A DNA stretch of 6,785 nt from JBBTQX01 sp964366055 (lineage in GTDB: Bacteria; Patescibacteriota; Minisyncoccia; UBA6257; GWB1-50-10): the NCBI GenBank assembly GCA_964366055.1, contig CAYISE010000024.1:1-6785 (forward strand). Reading direction: 5' to 3'. Of the stretch, positions 4,019-6,785 are shown piece after piece (position 1 is the stretch's first letter; every line of letters begins with the position of its first letter). The notes beneath the pieces were generated by a model. The model did not search any database and was not told the origin of the DNA. It was given only the letters and a program-made list of their open reading frames with translations. A program made the translations under genes and the position numbers.

Positions 4019-5400
4019 GTCTGTTCCTGTTCTTCCGGCGCGTGTCTCGTGTCCAGATTTTTGAAGCCGACTTTTTCCGGGTCAAACATCAGCTTGACGC
4101 TTCCCACCGGACCGTTCCGGTGTTTGGCGATGATGATTTCGGTGATGTTCTTTTCGCTCTCGGGCGTGTCTAACCGGTCCCGGTCCTTGCGATAGATGAA
4201 AAGCACGACGTCGGCATCCTGTTCCAAACTGCCGCTTTCGCGAAGGTCGGAGAGGCGGGGGATTTTTAATTCGCGTTTGTCCACTTCGCGGGAGAGTTGG
4301 GAAACGGCCAGAATCGGAACATTCAATTCACGGGCGAGCGCCTTTAAACCGCGGGAGATTTCCGTGACCTGCTGAACCATATTGTCGCTTGAGGTTCGCG
4401 GCTGAATCAGCTGGAGGTAGTCAATGATCAGAAGGTCAATGCCGTGTTCTATCTGGAGCCGGCGGGCCATGGAGCGCATCTGAAGCAGGGTCGGGGAGGC
4501 CGTGTCATCAATGAATATTTTTGACTTGGAGAGTTCATCCAGGGATTGTTGGACGAGCGCGAACTCCATCTCGTCGTTCAGACGCCCCGTTCTCAAGCGC
4601 CAAAGGGGGATTTGGGCCTGGACGGCGATGAGACGGTCAATAACCTGTTCTCGGGACATTTCAATGGAAAAAATTCCCACGGATTTCTTGCCGATGGTGG
4701 CCGCCTGTCTGGCGATATCCAGGGCGAGCGAGGTTTTGCCGTAAGAGGGCCGGGCGCCCAAAAGAATGAGGTCGGAGGGCTGGAGGCCGGAGAGTATATT
4801 GTCCAGATCGTGAAAGTGGGTGGCGACGCCGCGCAAAGAGCCCTTCTCGCCGCGGTGGAGTTTTTCCAGGCGCTCGTAAGCCGAGGGCAGTTCGTCTTTC
4901 AATTGAATGAATTTTTGGGGGCGGGAGCGCTGGGAAATGCTGAAGATTTTTTGCTCCACCAACTCCAGCAAATCCTCAAAATTTCTTTCATCAAATGTTT
5001 TTTCGTTGATTTCGGAGGCGGCCTGGATTAAATCGCGGCGCACCCGCTGTTCTTTCACGATATTCGCGTAATGAGCCACGTGCGCGGAGGTGGGCGTGGC
5101 GGAAACGAGTTCCGTCAGATAGTCCGCGCCGCCCACCGAATTCAATTCTTTCTTTTCTTTCAGGATGTGAGAGACGGTCAGGATGTCAATCGGTTCGCCC
5201 TGGCTGAAAAGTTCAATGATTGTCTGATATACTCTCTGATTTCTGGTCTCGTAGAAATCGGTCGGCGCGAGAAAATCAGCCACTTGGATAACGGCGTTCC
5301 TGTCCAGCATCAGCGCGCCCAGGACCGAGCGCTCGGATTCCAAATCCTGCGGCGGAAGTTTTAATTCTTGCGCTCTCTTAACGGATTTTTTTTCAGGCAT
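4015..5400 (-). CDS. dnaB: Replicative DNA helicase DnaB
   Basis: DnaB is the hexameric 5'-3' helicase of the replisome. The product is 461 residues, the usual length. The N-terminal all-helical domain covers about 18-115 (LESERSVLGALMLD ... FYETRNQRVYQTI), followed by a linker and the RecA-like motor from about 185. Walker A is GARPSYGKTS (215-224), with Tyr where most DnaB proteins have Met (PSMGKT). Walker B is LLIIDYLQL (323-331) with D327. SQLSR (367-371) holds the sensor Gln, DLRESGSLEQDADVV (385-399) is strongly conserved, and KHRNGP (426-431) carries the expected arginine finger R428. No intein is present. The ATG at 5400 lies 3 nt after the cysS stop, and its Shine-Dalgarno AAGGAA (5407-5412) is inside the end of cysS. 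The TGA stop overlaps the recR start. Confidence 0.97.
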   Translation of the reverse strand: MPEKKSVKRAQELKLPPQDLESERSVLGALMLDRNAVIQVADFLAPTDFYETRNQRVYQTIIELFSQGEPIDILTVSHILKEKKELNSVGGADYLTELVSATPTSAHVAHYANIVKEQRVRRDLIQAASEINEKTFDERNFEDLLELVEQKIFSISQRSRPQKFIQLKDELPSAYERLEKLHRGEKGSLRGVATHFHDLDNILSGLQPSDLILLGARPSYGKTSLALDIARQAATIGKKSVGIFSIEMSREQVIDRLIAVQAQIPLWRLRTGRLNDEMEFALVQQSLDELSKSKIFIDDTASPTLLQMRSMARRLQIEHGIDLLIIDYLQLIQPRTSSDNMVQQVTEISRGLKALARELNVPILAVSQLSREVDKRELKIPRLSDLRESGSLEQDADVVLFIYRKDRDRLDTPESEKNITEIIIAKHRNGPVGSVKLMFDPEKVGFKNLDTRHAPEEQEQT

Positions 5401-5403
5401 AAA

Positions 5404-6785
5404 TTATTCCTTATAAACGAAGGGTCCCCGGGGTGTGTCTCCCACAGAGTATCCTAGCATGCGGATCTTCTCTCTTAAGACGTCGGCCTGCGTAAACTGT
5501 TGACGGGCTCTGCATAACTCGCGTTCATCGGCGATTCTCCTTATTTTTAACGGTATCGGAGGAAATTTCTTGATTTTTTTGAGCGCCAGTCCCAGTACTT
5601 CGTCAAAATCCATAATTAAATCAATCCTTTCTTTGGGAGTAAGTATCCCGTCTTTCACGGTTTCCCATAGAATCGCGATGGCTTGGGGAGTATTCAAATC
5701 ATTGTTTACGGCCTCGGCAAATCTCTCGCGAATCGCCGCCGTCTCTTTTTTATGATTGTTTCCGCCCGGCTTTTCCGATTTTAGAATCGCAATGTCTTTT
5801 CTCATGTTTTTCATTGCCTGGGCCGCTCCCGTTATCGCTTCCCAGGTGAAATTCAATTTTGAGCGGTAGTGAGCGCCGAGGGTAAAATAGCGGTAGGCAA
5901 GGGGGTCAATGTTTTTTTCTTTTAATGTTTCCAGAGTAAGAAAATTTCCGACGGATTTCCCCATGCGCTCGTCGTTTATTACCAGGAATTCTCCGTGCAT
6001 CCAATACAGAGCGAGAGGTTTTTTGTACGCTCCTTCCGATTGCGCGATTTCGTTCGTATGATGAACGGAAATATGGTCAACGCCACCCGTGTGGATATCA
6101 AACGGTTGGTCGAGGAACTTGGTTGATATTGCGGAGCATTCAATGTGCCAGCCGGGGAACCCTTCGCCCCAGGGCGAGGGCCAGCGCATGACGTGATTTT
6201 TGAAACGGTCCACGAGCTTGAACCATAACGCGAAATCCTGCGGGTTCCGTTTATTTTCATCGGATACCACTTCTTCGCGGGCGGCCGTTATTTTTTCCGA
6301 GAGCTTCTGGCGGGAAAGTTTCGTGTACTCCTTAAATTTAGAAACGTCAAAATAAACCGCTCTCGCTGTTTCGTAAGCGTAACCGTTTTTGAAAAGCGCC
6401 TGAATGATTCTTATTTGCTCCGGAACGAATTTCGTCGCGGGAGCAAGGTACTTTGGGCGTTTGATGTTGAGCGCGTCAATATCCTTGAGAAAAGCATTCG
6501 TATAATATTTGGCAATATCCCATACCGACCGCTTCTCTTTTTTGGCCTCTTTTTCCAGTTTATCCTCGCCTTCATCCGCGTCCGAAGTTAAGTGCCCCAC
6601 GTCCGTGATATTCATCACCCGTTTCACTTTGTAGCCGTTCCATTCCAAAGTTCTCTGAAGGATGTCTTCAAAGATGTAGGTTCTTAAATTGCCGATATGG
6701 GCGTAGTTATAAACGGTCGGTCCGCAGGTATAAAGACCAACCGATGATTTTTTTATAGATTTAAATTCCTCTTTTTTCCGCGTAA
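5404..6785 (-). CDS. cysS: Cysteinyl-tRNA synthetase, N-terminus cut by the window edge
   Basis: The frame stays open to the right edge; the first full codon is at 6783-6781 and 459 residues are visible. Family comparison suggests only about 7-10 N-terminal residues are missing. A TTG at 6648 is in frame but is not the start, because conserved sequence continues upstream: TRKKEEFKSI, then CGPTVYNYAHIGN, which holds the first zinc cysteine (C20 of the visible part) and the HIGH-type motif. The other zinc ligands fall in GWHIECSAIS (C216) and in VHHTNEIAQSEGA (about H242 and E245). The KMSKS loop reads RMGKS, within ERMGKSVGNF (272-281). The helical C-terminal domain ends with DTPRGPFVYKE. The enzyme charges tRNA-Cys in the cytoplasm. 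It is the first visible gene of the cysS-dnaB-recR operon, whose promoter lies outside the window. Confidence 0.97.
   Translation of the reverse strand, partial: TRKKEEFKSIKKSSVGLYTCGPTVYNYAHIGNLRTYIFEDILQRTLEWNGYKVKRVMNITDVGHLTSDADEGEDKLEKEAKKEKRSVWDIAKYYTNAFLKDIDALNIKRPKYLAPATKFVPEQIRIIQALFKNGYAYETARAVYFDVSKFKEYTKLSRQKLSEKITAAREEVVSDENKRNPQDFALWFKLVDRFKNHVMRWPSPWGEGFPGWHIECSAISTKFLDQPFDIHTGGVDHISVHHTNEIAQSEGAYKKPLALYWMHGEFLVINDERMGKSVGNFLTLETLKEKNIDPLAYRYFTLGAHYRSKLNFTWEAITGAAQAMKNMRKDIAILKSEKPGGNNHKKETAAIRERFAEAVNNDLNTPQAIAILWETVKDGILTPKERIDLIMDFDEVLGLALKKIKKFPPIPLKIRRIADERELCRARQQFTQADVLREKIRMLGYSVGDTPRGPFVYKE

Noticed and set aside
4502..5364. Plus-strand frames of 80-161 codons opposite dnaB
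   Set aside because: They are shadows of a gene with complete DnaB motifs and show no domain or initiation signals.
5404..6648. cysS starting at the TTG at 6648
   Set aside because: Conserved CysRS sequence, including CGPTVYNYAHIGN, continues in frame upstream to the window edge.

Overview
The window most likely comes from a Patescibacteria/CPR bacterium, probably of the Parcubacteria type. This is an inference from protein character: a compact 103-residue L21, a divergent RecR, a small MscS-like membrane protein and a shortened core-gene neighbourhood. No search was run. The code is the standard bacterial one: TGA ends dnaB exactly at the recR start, and no long coding frame needs TGA read as an amino acid. 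That argues against the TGA=Gly code of Absconditabacteria/Gracilibacteria.

Layout. Positions 1-302 hold no convincing gene. They contain an extended -10 promoter (41-49), degenerate repeats and two short hairpins (64-172), a very strong hairpin terminator (186-226), then a second -10 box and a strong Shine-Dalgarno for the next gene. Together these resemble a short orphan transcription unit of about 170 nt. Next, on the + strand, come a 636-residue cobalamin-binding-type radical SAM enzyme (303-2213) with its own terminator, a five-helix MscS-like membrane protein without the cytoplasmic beta domain (2335-3015) with its own promoter and terminator, and rplU for ribosomal protein L21 (3096-3407). 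The best -10 box for rplU would start the mRNA at or next to the ATG.

The right half is a tight minus-strand operon, transcribed right to left: cysS (cysteinyl-tRNA synthetase, lacking only its first few residues at the window edge), dnaB (replicative helicase) 3 nt later, and recR (recombination mediator) overlapping dnaB by 4 nt (ATGA). The recR and rplU stop codons face each other across 14 nt, with an imperfect hairpin over the junction.

The window joins housekeeping information-processing genes (translation, replication, repair) to one accessory-looking gene, the radical SAM enzyme. That gene looks richer in GCG/CGC codons than its neighbours and closely fits a family I associate mainly with Proteobacteria, so horizontal acquisition is plausible. 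I see no mobile element, CRISPR array, tRNA or rRNA. The least explained part is the structured non-coding stretch at 41-226.
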